A stretch of 64,000 nt of DNA from Microthrixaceae bacterium (GTDB lineage Bacteria > Actinomycetota > Acidimicrobiia > Acidimicrobiales > Microtrichaceae), in NCBI GenBank assembly GCA_023957975.1, contig JAMLGM010000002.1, forward strand, positions 248,001-312,000, given 5' to 3'. Positions within the stretch are counted from its first letter, which is position 1, and each line of letters starts with the position of its first letter. Below the pieces are notes generated by a model. It did no database searches. It had not been told where the DNA came from and saw only the letters and a program-made list of their open reading frames with translations. Made by a program: the position numbers and the translations under genes. Of the stretch, positions 27,024-36,152 are shown in pieces.

Positions 27024-27076
27024 CGACGACGTCGGGTGTGCACGGCCGACAAGGCCCGGCGCACCCGACGTCGTCG
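27024..27076. terminator. Hairpin terminator after clpC
   Basis: Left arm 27024-27041 (CGACGACGTCGGGTGTGC) pairs with 27059-27076 (GCGCACCCGACGTCGTCG) over 18 bp with one mismatch and a 17-nt loop. A smaller perfect hairpin (CCCGACG-CT-CGTCGGG, 27088-27103) follows. There is no long T run, but the stem strength suits a GC-rich genome. Confidence 0.6.
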
Positions 27077-27165
27077 CGTTTCAGGCTCCCGACGCTCGTC
27101 GGGTGTCATCGTGTGTCATCGGCGGTCGTCGGAGGCCGAGAGGCTCACCGGTAGGCTGTGATGCC

Positions 27166-27969
27166 GTGATTGCCCTGCGCCGGATCCGCTCGACCCTCGT
27201 CGCCGTCGTCGTGGGGGCCATGACGGTGTTGAGTTCCGCCTGCCAGGCCATCGCAACGGTGGCGATCGATGCTGAACTCGACGGTTCGGGCACGGTCACC
27301 GTCACGGTCGATCTCGACGCTTCGGCGGCCGGCCAGCTCGGGGATCCGGAGACCGCGTTTGCCGTCGACGACCTTCGCGACGCCGGCTGGACGATCGACG
27401 GTCCGAACGCGGAAGGTGAACACACCACCCTCGCCGCTTCGAAGCCGTTCGCCAATGCCGACGACCTTCCCCGGGTCATCGCCGAGGTCTCCGGCCCGGA
27501 CGGGCCGTTCCAGGACGTGACGCTGACCCACGCCAACGGCTTTGCCGGTTCCTCCCTGGAACTGAGCGGCCGGTGGAAGCTCACGGGGTCGCTCGATCAG
27601 TTCAGCGACAACGAAGTCGCCGCCCAACTCGACGGCTATCCGCTCGGACGAACCCCCGAAGAGATCGCTGCGGCGCTGCAGGAACACCCGGAGGCGCTGA
27701 AGTTAGTGCTCGAGGTGTCGATGCCCGGAAGCGTTCAGGCCTCCGAGCGGTTCACGCTGACCGACGGCACGGCGGCGAGCGGTGAGGTGTTGGGCACCGG
27801 CGCGCCCATCGACGAGGCGTTCTCGGTGTCGACGCGGTCGAACAACCGGTCGGTGGTGGCCTGGATGATCGGCGCGGCAGTGTTGATGGTCGGCGGTCTT
27901 GTGGTCATGGTGGCTGCGCTGCGGCGTCCACAACGCCGTCGTGGCTCCAATGGCACCGATGGGTTCTGA
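27166..27969 (+). CDS. LppM-like (DUF3153) lipoprotein
   Basis: A 267-residue envelope protein: an N-terminal leader with Arg-rich start and hydrophobic core ending LSSAC (lipobox, Cys near residue 27), a beta-rich extracellular domain resembling mycobacterial LppM (VTVTVDLDASAAGQLGDP, DLRDAGWTIDGPNAEGEHTT), and a single C-terminal transmembrane helix about 232-255 followed by RRPQRRRG. Start GTG 27166 gives the leader; the ATG at 27161 is out of frame. Its 3' end overlaps the ClC gene start by about 11 bp. Exact role unknown. Confidence 0.78.
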   Translation: MIALRRIRSTLVAVVVGAMTVLSSACQAIATVAIDAELDGSGTVTVTVDLDASAAGQLGDPETAFAVDDLRDAGWTIDGPNAEGEHTTLAASKPFANADDLPRVIAEVSGPDGPFQDVTLTHANGFAGSSLELSGRWKLTGSLDQFSDNEVAAQLDGYPLGRTPEEIAAALQEHPEALKLVLEVSMPGSVQASERFTLTDGTAASGEVLGTGAPIDEAFSVSTRSNNRSVVAWMIGAAVLMVGGLVVMVAALRRPQRRRGSNGTDGF

Positions 27970-29230
27970 CCCGACCGGTTCTGAACCGGTCGCCTGCAAC
28001 GCCCCTCGGGGGGCGAACGGATTCGGGCCGATTCGAGATGCGGTCACCCTGGCGCTCCTCGGCGTGCCGATCGGGTTGGTCGTCGGCATGGCGAGCGCGG
28101 CGTTTCTGGCGTCGCTGGAGTGGGCGACCGGCGTTCAGCACCGCCACGGGTGGCTGCTGTGGTTCCTGCCGCTTGGCGGAGCGGCGGTGGCGATGATCCA
28201 GACTCGATTCGCTGCGGGGTCGTCCGGCGGGTTGACGAGCGCGCTGCGCCGTATGCGCGGCGAGGACGTCGATGTGGCGGCGACGACGGCTCCGGTCGTG
28301 TTCGGCGGATCCACGGTCTCCCATCTCCTCGGTGCATCCGCCGGACGCGAGGGGGCAGCGTTGCAGATCGCGACGAGCCTGACCGACGCCGCGGCACGTC
28401 GGCTTTCCTTCGACGGTGAGGCGCGGCGGATGATGCTGATCGTCGCGCTAGCGGCGGGCTTCGGGGCGACCTTCGGTGTGCCGGTCGCCGGGGTGGTGTT
28501 CGCGATGGAGGTTGCGCCGGTGTCGTACCGCCGTCGCTCTATTGCTGCGCTGGCGTGCGCCGTTGCCGTATGGTGCGCCGATCGGGAGGTCGCGTGGCTC
28601 GGAGTTCATGCGGAGTCGAGTCCGATTCTCAGCGGTGTGTCCCCGTCGCAGGTGCTGGCGGTGATCGCCGCGGCCCCGGCGTTCGGGCTGATCGCTTGGC
28701 TCTTTCTTCGGGTCACCGAGACGATCAAGGAGTTCCTACAACGGTGGGTTCCCAATGCGGCGCTGCGGCCACTGGTCGGAGGGGTCGTCATCGTCGGATT
28801 GAGCATCGCGGTCCAAAGCCGGCAGTACAACGGACTGTCGCTCGACCTGTTGGCCCGCTCGCTGGCCGGTGGCGAGGACGTGGGCGCAGGGTCGTGGCTG
28901 CTCAAACTGATCTTCACCGCGGTCACGGTCGGATCGGGATTTCTCGGTGGTGAGGTCACCCCGCTGTGTGTGATCGGCGCAACCTCCGGTGTCGCCATCG
29001 CCTCGTTGGTCGGCGGTCCGATCGCGTTGTTCGCCGCGGTCGGAATGGTCGCAACCGTCGGTTCGGCGCTCAACGCGCCGCTCGCCTGTGCGGCGATGGG
29101 AGTGGAGTACTTCGGGGTCGGTGGGACCGCGGCGATCGTCGGCGCGTGCCTGATTGCCCGGGTGTGTTCGGGCCGCCACTCGTTGTATTCGGGCCACCAC
29201 CCGGTGCCCGACGAGGCCTCGTTGGTGTGA
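27959..29230 (+). CDS. ClC-family chloride channel / antiporter
   Basis: A 423-residue polytopic membrane protein of the voltage-gated chloride channel family. Seen: GASAGREGAALQIATSLTD (the G(K/R)EG selectivity motif), AAGFGATFGVPVAGVVFAME, and GSGFLGGEVTPLCVIGA (GxFxP-like), then VATVGSALNAPLACAAMGVE. No CBS domain follows. Start is uncertain: ATG 27959 (overlapping the lipoprotein stop) or ATG 27950. It may exchange chloride, fluoride or protons; ion specificity cannot be read from sequence alone. Confidence 0.88.
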   Translation: MGSDPTGSEPVACNAPRGANGFGPIRDAVTLALLGVPIGLVVGMASAAFLASLEWATGVQHRHGWLLWFLPLGGAAVAMIQTRFAAGSSGGLTSALRRMRGEDVDVAATTAPVVFGGSTVSHLLGASAGREGAALQIATSLTDAAARRLSFDGEARRMMLIVALAAGFGATFGVPVAGVVFAMEVAPVSYRRRSIAALACAVAVWCADREVAWLGVHAESSPILSGVSPSQVLAVIAAAPAFGLIAWLFLRVTETIKEFLQRWVPNAALRPLVGGVVIVGLSIAVQSRQYNGLSLDLLARSLAGGEDVGAGSWLLKLIFTAVTVGSGFLGGEVTPLCVIGATSGVAIASLVGGPIALFAAVGMVATVGSALNAPLACAAMGVEYFGVGGTAAIVGACLIARVCSGRHSLYSGHHPVPDEASLV

Positions 29231-29317
29231 GCCTGCCCGATGACTGGCGCTCCGTGGCGGCCGTCGATCGGACACCTCGAACCTCGAGTGTCAGGGGTCG
29301 TTTCTAACCTCTCTCAC

Positions 29318-30691
29318 ATGGCATCGAGCCCGGTCCTCACCCGCAACTCCAAGAAGTCCCGCTTCGCCTGCACCGAGTGTGGTGCCGTGGTCGCAAAGTG
29401 GGTCGGCCGCTGCGACGCGTGCGGTGAATGGAACACGCTCGTCGAAGAGCGAATGACCTCGAGTCGGTCGTCCTCGCTGGCTCCGGCGATGCCGGCCCTG
29501 CCCATCACCGACGTCAGCGCACTCGATGCGGTCCCCTTTCCCACCGAGGTCGCCGAGTTCGACCGCGTCCTTGGCGGTGGGTTGGTCCCCGGATCGGTCA
29601 CGGTGTTGGGAGGCGAACCCGGGGTCGGCAAGTCGACGTTGCTGTTGCAGGTTCTGCACGGCCCCGCGAGCGGTGGTCGCACGGTGTTGTACGTCTCGGC
29701 GGAGGAGTCGGCCCAGCAGGTCCGACGTCGCGCCGAGCGGTTGGACACGCTGCATCCCTCGATGTTCCTCGCCGCCGAAACGAACTTGACGACCGTGCTC
29801 GACCATATCGACGCCTGTTCGCCGTCGGTCGTCGTCATCGACTCGGTGCAAACCGTGTTCGACCCCGAATTGTCCTCCGCCCCCGGATCGGTGGGGCAGG
29901 TCCGCCATTGCGCACACCGTCTCGTGACCGTTGCGAAGGAGCGAAACATCGCTGTGGTACTGGTGGGCCATGTCACGAAGGAGGGCGCGTTGGCGGGGCC
30001 GCGCGTCCTCGAACACATCGTCGATACCGTGCTGAGTTTCGACGGAGATCGGCATCACTCGCTGCGGGTGCTTCGCGCCACCAAGCACCGCTTCGGATCC
30101 ACCCAGGAGGTGGGCCTGTTCTCGATGGGCGAGCAGGGCCTCGATGCCGTCGTCGACCCATCCGCGTTGTTCCTCGCCGATCGACGCCCCGGAATCGAGG
30201 GTTCAATCGTGGTGCCGACCCTCGAAGGGCAGCGCCCACTCGTGGTCGAGTTGCAGGCGCTGTGTGTCCAAGGGGCGGCGGGGAATCCTCGTCGATCGGT
30301 GAGCGGGGTCGATCCTGGCCGGGTGGGGTTGCTGTTGGCGGTGCTCGATCGTCGACTCCGGATTCCGTTGATCGCGCTCGACACCTACGCGATGGCGGTC
30401 GGTGGCGTTCGGGTGATGGAGCCGGGAGCCGACCTGGGCTTGGGCATGGCGATGGTCTCGTCGTTTCGCAACACCCCGTTGCCGGCAGGGCTTGTCGCCA
30501 TCGGCGAGGTCGGTCTCGGTGGCGAATTGCGTTCGGTGGGCGGCATCGAGCGGCGCTTGGTCGAGGCGGCACGCCTTGGGTTCACCACCGCGGTGGTGCC
30601 CCGCTCAACCCCTGCGTTGTCGTGCGGGCTCGAGGTGTCGCGGGTGCCGACGATCGGGGCGGCGCTCTCGCTGTTCGGGTTGGAACGATGA
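29318..30691 (+). CDS. radA: DNA repair protein RadA
   Basis: RadA (Sms) is a RecA-like branch-migration helicase acting in homologous recombination. A 457-residue protein with an N-terminal four-Cys zinc finger (FACTECGAVVAKWVGRCDAC near 17-36), Walker A GEPGVGKST near 99, the RadA motif near 255, and a C-terminal Lon-protease-like domain (VGGVRVMEPGADLGLGMAMV, GEVGLGGELRSVGGIERRL). The RadA motif is KHRFG instead of the nearly universal KNRFG, followed by normal STQEVGLF. ATG 29318 is chosen; upstream sequence is intergenic. Followed at 77 bp by disA, a common actinobacterial pairing. Confidence 0.95.
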   Translation: MASSPVLTRNSKKSRFACTECGAVVAKWVGRCDACGEWNTLVEERMTSSRSSSLAPAMPALPITDVSALDAVPFPTEVAEFDRVLGGGLVPGSVTVLGGEPGVGKSTLLLQVLHGPASGGRTVLYVSAEESAQQVRRRAERLDTLHPSMFLAAETNLTTVLDHIDACSPSVVVIDSVQTVFDPELSSAPGSVGQVRHCAHRLVTVAKERNIAVVLVGHVTKEGALAGPRVLEHIVDTVLSFDGDRHHSLRVLRATKHRFGSTQEVGLFSMGEQGLDAVVDPSALFLADRRPGIEGSIVVPTLEGQRPLVVELQALCVQGAAGNPRRSVSGVDPGRVGLLLAVLDRRLRIPLIALDTYAMAVGGVRVMEPGADLGLGMAMVSSFRNTPLPAGLVAIGEVGLGGELRSVGGIERRLVEAARLGFTTAVVPRSTPALSCGLEVSRVPTIGAALSLFGLER

Positions 30692-30768
30692 TCCCGGTTA
30701 CAGCCGCCACTGCCCCGCATGTCGGACCCACGCCCGATGCGGCTGGGTCGCGCCACTAGACTGCCGCC

Positions 30769-31836
30769 ATGGCAGCCCGTCGAAGCAAAGCTCTTCTCGA
30801 CGCTCTCGCCATCGTGGCACCGGGCCAACCGTTGCGCGAAGGCCTGGATCGAGTGGTGAAGGCGTCCATGGGCGCGCTCATCGTGGTCGGAGACGGGCCA
30901 GAGGTCCTCAATATCTGTTCAGGCGGGTTCCTGCTCGACACGGCGTTCAGCGCCCAGCGATTGTCGGAGTTGGCAAAGACCGACGGGGCCATCATCTTGG
31001 CTTCCGACGCCAGCCGGATTGCCCGAGCGAATGTGCACCTCGTTCCCAATCCGAATACTCCGACCACCGAAACCGGCACTCGCCACCGCACCGCCGAGCG
31101 CGTCGCCCGTTCGATCGGGGTTCCCGTGATTTCGGTGTCCGAGGACATGGCGGTGCTGACCGTGTACATCCACGACGACAAGCACCAACTCGAACCGATT
31201 CCAGGGCTGCTCGGTCGTTGCAACCAGGCGCTTCAGACGCTCGAGCGCTACAAGAGCCGCCTCGACGAGGTGGCCGCCAACCTCGCAACCGCCGAGGTGG
31301 AAGATCTCGTGACGGTTCGTGATGTCGTCGCGGTGCTGCAGCGCACCGAAATCGTCGTGCGAATCGCCGAGGAGATCGAGCGGTACCTGGTCGAACTCGG
31401 AACCGACGGCCGCCTCGTCCGGCTGCAGTTGCGCGAGTTGATGGCGGGAGTGGAAGACGATCGGCGAATGGTGCTGCTCGACTACTTCGAGCCCGACGCC
31501 ACCTGGAATCTCGAACAGGCGATGGAAACGCTGTCGGATCTCGAGATGGAAGAACTCCTCGAACCCGACGCGGTGGCGAGTGCGCTGCACCTCGGGGTGA
31601 AAGACGCCGGTGGCAGCCTGTCACCCCGGGGATACCGCATGGTGTCCAAGGTGCCCCGCCTCCCCGGAGACATGGCCGAGACCATCGTCGGTCACTTCGG
31701 AACCCTCGACAAACTCATGCGAGCGACGGTGGCCGACCTGTGCGCCGTCGACGGGGTGGACGAGCAGTGGGCCGTCACCGTGAAAGACGCGCTCGGCAGA
31801 ATCGCCGAGTCGTCGATCCTCGATCGCTACACCTGA
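30769..31836 (+). CDS. disA: DNA integrity scanning diadenylate cyclase DisA
   Basis: Makes cyclic di-AMP from two ATP while scanning DNA for lesions. A 355-residue octameric-type protein: DAC domain about 10-145 with the catalytic KTDGAIIL near 69 and GTRHRTAERVA near 104, a helical spine in the middle, and a C-terminal helix-hairpin-helix DNA-binding domain (LCAVDGVDEQWAVTVKDAL). Adjacent to radA, whose product inhibits DisA in Bacillus, so they probably act together at branched DNA. No cyclic di-AMP phosphodiesterase is seen in the window. Confidence 0.95.
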   Translation: MAARRSKALLDALAIVAPGQPLREGLDRVVKASMGALIVVGDGPEVLNICSGGFLLDTAFSAQRLSELAKTDGAIILASDASRIARANVHLVPNPNTPTTETGTRHRTAERVARSIGVPVISVSEDMAVLTVYIHDDKHQLEPIPGLLGRCNQALQTLERYKSRLDEVAANLATAEVEDLVTVRDVVAVLQRTEIVVRIAEEIERYLVELGTDGRLVRLQLRELMAGVEDDRRMVLLDYFEPDATWNLEQAMETLSDLEMEELLEPDAVASALHLGVKDAGGSLSPRGYRMVSKVPRLPGDMAETIVGHFGTLDKLMRATVADLCAVDGVDEQWAVTVKDALGRIAESSILDRYT

Positions 31837-31842
31837 GGTCCT

Positions 31843-32514
31843 ATGAGAATCACCCTGTCCACCGGAATCGCTGCGGAACTCGCCCGCCCGACGAGCGGTG
31901 ACGCGGTGGGTGGCCTGGTGCTGTGGGCAGATGTGTTCGATATCCGGCCGCTCTTTGACGAGATGGCCCAACGTCTCGCCGATGCGCACCAGTGGGTCGT
32001 CGTGTGCCCGGAGTTGTTCCCCGGCGAACAGCACCTCGACGTCGCCGAGCGCCTCGAACGCACCGCCATGTTCGTCGACGCCGACAAGGTGGCCGACGCC
32101 GAGGCCGCCGCTGATGCAACCGGGTTCGACCGTGTCGGCGTCATGGGGTTCTGCATGGGCGGGATGTGGGCGATGAAGAGTCTCGCGTCGGAGCGGTTCG
32201 AACGAGCGGCTTCGTTCTACGGGATGGTGCGCCTTCCGGAGAGGTGGGCCGACGGCACCATGGGCGACGCGATCGACACGGTGCGGAGCCGGGACGCGCA
32301 GGGACAACTGAAGTTGCTGGCGATCTTCGGCACCGACGATCCGTGGTGCCCGCAATCCGATATCGACGAGTTGCGCACGACGACCTCGGCCGAGGTCGTC
32401 GTGTACGAGGGCGCCGGACACGGGTGGGCACAAGACCCGGCCCGCGACAACTATCGACCCGAGGATGCGGCCGACGCGTTCACCCGGGCAGAGGCGTTTC
32501 TCGATCCGGTCTGA
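31843..32514 (+). CDS. Dienelactone hydrolase family protein
   Basis: A 223-residue alpha/beta hydrolase of the dienelactone hydrolase family. Seen: GVMGFCMGGMWAMKSL with the nucleophile Cys in the G-x-C-x-G-G elbow, LAIFGTDDPWCPQ with the Asp and GAGHGWAQDPARDNYRPED with the His, so the catalytic triad is complete. Starts 6 bp after the disA stop and is probably co-transcribed. In such positions these enzymes may simply be general hydrolases; the substrate is unknown. Confidence 0.85.
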   Translation: MRITLSTGIAAELARPTSGDAVGGLVLWADVFDIRPLFDEMAQRLADAHQWVVVCPELFPGEQHLDVAERLERTAMFVDADKVADAEAAADATGFDRVGVMGFCMGGMWAMKSLASERFERAASFYGMVRLPERWADGTMGDAIDTVRSRDAQGQLKLLAIFGTDDPWCPQSDIDELRTTTSAEVVVYEGAGHGWAQDPARDNYRPEDAADAFTRAEAFLDPV

Positions 32515-32547
32515 GACGCTGGGGTCGCGAAGTTCGCCGTCGACGCG

Positions 32548-33207
32548 CTACATCGAGCGGATTTCGAGTTCCCGTCGATTGATGATGCGGTAGGTGCGGT
32601 CGTTCTGCTGCAACCAACCGAGCCGAACGAAGCTCGAGATCGCCTTGTTGACCCGCTCGCGCGATGCTCCGACCAGGCCGGCGAGTTCCTCCTGGGTGAT
32701 CGGAATCTCGAACTCGTCGCGGTCGCCGGCCATCTCGAGCAGGTGCTTGGCGGTGCGGCCGGTGACATCGAGGAAGAAGGAATCTGCCAGCGCTTCGTCC
32801 ATGTTGCGGAGCCGCTGCGACAACAGCCCGACCACCCGCCACAACAACTCGGGCTGAGCACGCCACAGGTCGATCAACGGCTGGTAGGGAATCGATACGA
32901 CCATCGAGGGTTCCAGCGCCCGGGCTTCGGCGGAGCGGCCGAGTTCGTCGAACAGGCTCATCTCGCCGAAGAGGTCGCCTTCGGTCATGAGTGCAACCAT
33001 GGATTCGCGGCCGTCGAAGGATTTGTTGCCGATGGCGATGCGTCCGGATTCGACGATGTAGAGCGAATCAGCGGTGCTGCCCTCGGAAAAGATCACATCT
33101 CCACGAACCAGACGGAGGGTGGAGGATTGGGCGAGCAATTGGTCGAGAACATCGGGTCCGAGATCGGAGAACAGTCCGATGGATGCCAGTTTTTCAGCGT
33201 CGATCAC
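32548..33207 (-). CDS. Crp/Fnr-family transcriptional regulator
   Basis: A 219-residue regulator: cyclic-nucleotide-binding domain about 10-125 (FSEGSTADSLYIVESGRIAI, LFGEMSLFDELGRSAEARAL, where GEMSLFD..RSA is the phosphate-binding cassette region) and a winged HTH about 150-215 (ITQEELAGLVGASRERVNKA). Conservation of the E, R and S of the cassette suggests it binds cAMP or a related nucleotide, like actinobacterial GlxR/Crp. Starts with GTG at 33207 and is divergent from ispDF. Confidence 0.9.
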   Translation of the reverse strand: MIDAEKLASIGLFSDLGPDVLDQLLAQSSTLRLVRGDVIFSEGSTADSLYIVESGRIAIGNKSFDGRESMVALMTEGDLFGEMSLFDELGRSAEARALEPSMVVSIPYQPLIDLWRAQPELLWRVVGLLSQRLRNMDEALADSFFLDVTGRTAKHLLEMAGDRDEFEIPITQEELAGLVGASRERVNKAISSFVRLGWLQQNDRTYRIINRRELEIRSM

Positions 33208-33345
33208 GCATCCACGGTATCGACATTCGCCGGGTTCGGGGACTCATCGAGTCAAATTCGTCACACGATCGGCGCAATGCCGGGGAGGTCGACTCGGCGG
33301 TGGCCGCAGAACGGGGCGACGCTCGGCCGGTAGGCTGTGCCGGTC

Positions 33346-34497
33346 ATGCATACCGACGTGTGGACCATCGTCGTCGCCGCCGGGAGCGGTCAGCGATTCG
33401 GCGCACCGAAGCAGTTCGAGCTCCTCGGAGACCGGCGGGTGGTGGATCACTCGCTTGCCGCGGCGCGACGAAACAGCGACGGCGTGGTGTTGGTGACCTC
33501 AAACGACGGCATGGATCTGGGCAACTTCGATGCCGACGTCGTCGTCGGCGGCGGCTCGACGCGTTCGGAGTCGGTTCGGCGTGGGCTCGCCGCGGTGCCG
33601 TCGACCGCAGAGGTGGTGCTGGTTCACGACGCTGCACGGCCGGCGGCCGGCGATGCGCTGTTTCGCCGGGTGATCGAGGCGGTCCGCTCCGGCGCGGACG
33701 CGGCGGTGCCGGCGATCGCGGTGACCGACACGATCCGTCGCCGTGGTGGCTCAACGGTCGACCGGGACGAGCTGGTTGCCGTACAGACCCCGCAAGGGTT
33801 TCGTGCGTCGTCGTTGCGGGCCGCTCATGCGGGCGGGATCGACGCCACCGATGACGCGACGGTGGTCGAGGCCAACGGCGGTGTCGTGGTGTTGGTGGAC
33901 GGTGAGTCGACGAATCTCAAGATCACCGAACGTGTCGATCTTGTGGTCGCGGCGCAGCAGCTGGGCGTGGGCCGCGGCGGGGAACATGAAGGTTCAGGAG
34001 TGGAAATGGGACTTGACGGACTTCGGGTCGGCAACGGATTCGACATTCATCGGTTCAGCGACGACCCGCAGCGGGCCTTGGTGATGGGCGGGGTCGTGTT
34101 CGAAGGGGAGCGGGCGCTGCACGGCCACAGCGATGCCGACGTCGTCGCCCACGCCTGCGCCGACGCCCTGCTCGGTGCCGTCGGGCTCGGCGACATCGGC
34201 TCGCACTTTCCCGACACCGATGAGCGCTGGAGAGGTGCGGATTCGATGACGCTGTTGGCCGAGGTCGTGCGGATGGTCGCAGCCGAAGGCAAGGTGGCGA
34301 TCAACATCGACTGTTCGGTGATCGCGGAGACACCCAAGCTCGCGCCGCACAAGGCGCAGATGGAGGCGAACCTGTCGGCAGTGATCGGCGCACCGGTATC
34401 GGTGAAGGGGCGCCGTGCCGAGGGGATCGGCGGGCTGGGTCGACGCGAGGGAATTGCGGCGATGGCGACGGCGCTGTTGATGGATTCCGACGGGTAA
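33346..34497 (+). CDS. ispDF: Bifunctional IspDF of the MEP isoprenoid pathway
   Basis: A 383-residue fusion of MEP cytidylyltransferase (IspD, about 1-215) and MEcPP synthase (IspF, about 225-383), two non-consecutive steps of the MEP pathway. IspD: VVAAGSGQRFGAPKQFELLG, VLVHDAARPAAGDALF, TPQGFRASSL. IspF: VGNGFDIHRFSDDPQRALVM with the Asp/His zinc ligands, GHSDADVVAHACADALLGA, IGSHFPDTDERWRGADSM. The IspF C-terminal block reads VKGRRAEGIGGLGRREGIAA rather than the usual K-A-T-T..LG-x-x-GR-x-EGI form. ATG 33346 chosen over GTG 33337. It supplies the isoprene units used by the prenyl synthase at 23126. Confidence 0.93.
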   Translation: MHTDVWTIVVAAGSGQRFGAPKQFELLGDRRVVDHSLAAARRNSDGVVLVTSNDGMDLGNFDADVVVGGGSTRSESVRRGLAAVPSTAEVVLVHDAARPAAGDALFRRVIEAVRSGADAAVPAIAVTDTIRRRGGSTVDRDELVAVQTPQGFRASSLRAAHAGGIDATDDATVVEANGGVVVLVDGESTNLKITERVDLVVAAQQLGVGRGGEHEGSGVEMGLDGLRVGNGFDIHRFSDDPQRALVMGGVVFEGERALHGHSDADVVAHACADALLGAVGLGDIGSHFPDTDERWRGADSMTLLAEVVRMVAAEGKVAINIDCSVIAETPKLAPHKAQMEANLSAVIGAPVSVKGRRAEGIGGLGRREGIAAMATALLMDSDG

Positions 34498-34533
34498 CGC
34501 AGACTCGCCGGACACGATGATGAGAGGCCGACG

Positions 34534-35544
34534 ATGAGTGGACCGAAAAAGCGAGGCGCAGCGTCCGGTGGGGCGCGAGGCCAAGGGCGCAACAGTTCGC
34601 GGGCAGCGGGCGCGAAATCGGGCCGCTCCGGCGCTCCGGGGAGGGGTCGCGGTGGTGCGCCGCGTAGCGGATCGGCCGGAGCCGGGCCGGCATTTGGTGG
34701 ATCTGGTGCCCAGCGCGGCGACCGGTCGCGGACGAATCGCAAGGCTCCCGAACAGCGCGGGTTGGGCGGCACCCAGGTCGAGGGCCGACACGCCGTGCGG
34801 GAACTACTGCTGGCCGGCACCCGTAAGGCCAAGGAGATCCTCATCGCCGAGGGCATGGACCGCGCCGACATTCTCGACGACATCGTGGAGCTGGCCCAGG
34901 ACCTGCGGGTCCCCGTCCGGGAGGTCTCGAAGAAAAAACTCGATGGCGTGAGTCGCACGGAGGCCTCGCAGGGCGTCGTCGCCGTTGCCGACCCGATCAA
35001 GGAGCGACCCCTCGAGGAGCTCTGCGAGACCCAGAATGGAATGGCCCCGTTTCTCGTGGCGGTCGACGGGGTCACCGACCCCGGCAATCTCGGGGCCATT
35101 ATCCGCACCGCCGAGTGTGCCGGGGTGAGCGGCATGGTGCTTCCGAAGCATCGAGCGGTGCACGTCACCCCGACGGTGACCAAGGCCGCGGCCGGAGCGG
35201 TGGAACACGTGCCGATGGCGCTGGTCGGCGGCCTTCCCAGGGCGATCGAAGAGATGCAGCGAGCAGGGGTGTGGGTTCTGGGCCTCGACATGGGCGGCGA
35301 CGTGTCGATCCACGAGGTGGCGCTCGGGGCCGAACCGGTGTGTCTTGTGATGGGGGCCGAAGGGGCGGGGTTATCGCGGCTCGTGCGGGAACGCTGCGAT
35401 CAGGTGGTGTCAATTCCGCTTGCAGGGCAACTGTCCTCGCTCAACGTGTCGACGGCGGCGGCCCTGGCGATCTATGAGGTGGTGCGACGGCGCGGCAGTG
35501 AGGCCCGCGCCGAGGGGCCCGCCGGTGCGGCGGGAGGACGGTGA
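34534..35544 (+). CDS. rlmB: 23S rRNA (guanosine-2251-2'-O)-methyltransferase, RlmB-type SpoU family
   Basis: A 336-residue SAM-dependent ribose methyltransferase. A disordered Arg/Gly/Ser-rich N-terminal tail (about 1-75) precedes the substrate-binding domain (GLGGTQVEGRHAVRELLLAG). The SPOUT domain has motif 1 VDGVTDPGNLGAIIRTAECA, motif 2 VMGAEGAGLSRLVRERCD and motif 3 IPLAGQLSSLNVSTAAALAI. Long basic tails are common in actinobacterial members. Follows ispDF by 36 bp and is followed by a lipoprotein gene with a 1-bp overlap, so the three are probably one operon. cysS often lies between ispDF and rlmB elsewhere but is absent here. Confidence 0.9.
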   Translation: MSGPKKRGAASGGARGQGRNSSRAAGAKSGRSGAPGRGRGGAPRSGSAGAGPAFGGSGAQRGDRSRTNRKAPEQRGLGGTQVEGRHAVRELLLAGTRKAKEILIAEGMDRADILDDIVELAQDLRVPVREVSKKKLDGVSRTEASQGVVAVADPIKERPLEELCETQNGMAPFLVAVDGVTDPGNLGAIIRTAECAGVSGMVLPKHRAVHVTPTVTKAAAGAVEHVPMALVGGLPRAIEEMQRAGVWVLGLDMGGDVSIHEVALGAEPVCLVMGAEGAGLSRLVRERCDQVVSIPLAGQLSSLNVSTAAALAIYEVVRRRGSEARAEGPAGAAGGR

Positions 35545-36140
35545 TGAAGCCGGTCTGCGCCCTGGTTGCCTCGGGGCTCATGATCGCTGCGGTGACGACC
35601 GGGTGCGCGGGAGACAACGCAGAGTCGGACGGTCCGGCGACGACCGATCTCAACCCGACGCCGACGACCATGGTTCCCCAAGCGGGGCTGATCGCACAGC
35701 CGGTGGAATCCGGCGGCGTACGAGTCGAGGTGCTGGAGATCGCACCCACCTATCACTCGCCGAAGGACCGCGCCCAGATCATTGCCGAGGTGCGCAGCGA
35801 GAACCTCTCTGGCGTCTCGCAGCGCAACCCGAATGTTTCGTTGGTGTGCGCCGACCGTGTCGCTGTTGGGGAATGGGCGGAGGGGTCGACCTGGGAACCG
35901 AATGGAATTCTGTCGGTCAACGCCGTGCTCAGCGGCAACGTCATCATCGGATTCCCTCAAGCCGGGCCCAACGCCGAGTACCCGTCGGTGACCTGCGAGG
36001 ACGCGACCCTTCGCGTGCAGATCGTCTCGTTGAGCGCCGAGACGGTGACGATCGACTTCCCGGTCGCCGCCGACATCATCGAAACCGCGCTGCGCTCGCC
36101 GAACTCTGCCGAGATGCCGCTGCCGTACGCCGAAGGGTGA
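35544..36140 (+). CDS. Hypothetical lipoprotein
   Basis: A 198-residue protein with a clear lipoprotein leader: MKPVCALVASGLMIAAVTTGC with lipobox TTGC. A short acidic Thr-rich stretch follows, then a single beta-rich domain (VRVEVLEIAPTYHSPKDRAQ, VSLVCADRVAVGEWAEGSTW). No family recognised. ATG 35544 lies 7 nt after GGGAGG; the immediately preceding GTG is in frame as well. Overlaps the rlmB stop by one base. Confidence 0.7.
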   Translation: MKPVCALVASGLMIAAVTTGCAGDNAESDGPATTDLNPTPTTMVPQAGLIAQPVESGGVRVEVLEIAPTYHSPKDRAQIIAEVRSENLSGVSQRNPNVSLVCADRVAVGEWAEGSTWEPNGILSVNAVLSGNVIIGFPQAGPNAEYPSVTCEDATLRVQIVSLSAETVTIDFPVAADIIETALRSPNSAEMPLPYAEG

Positions 36141-36152
36141 CCGCGGCGGAAC

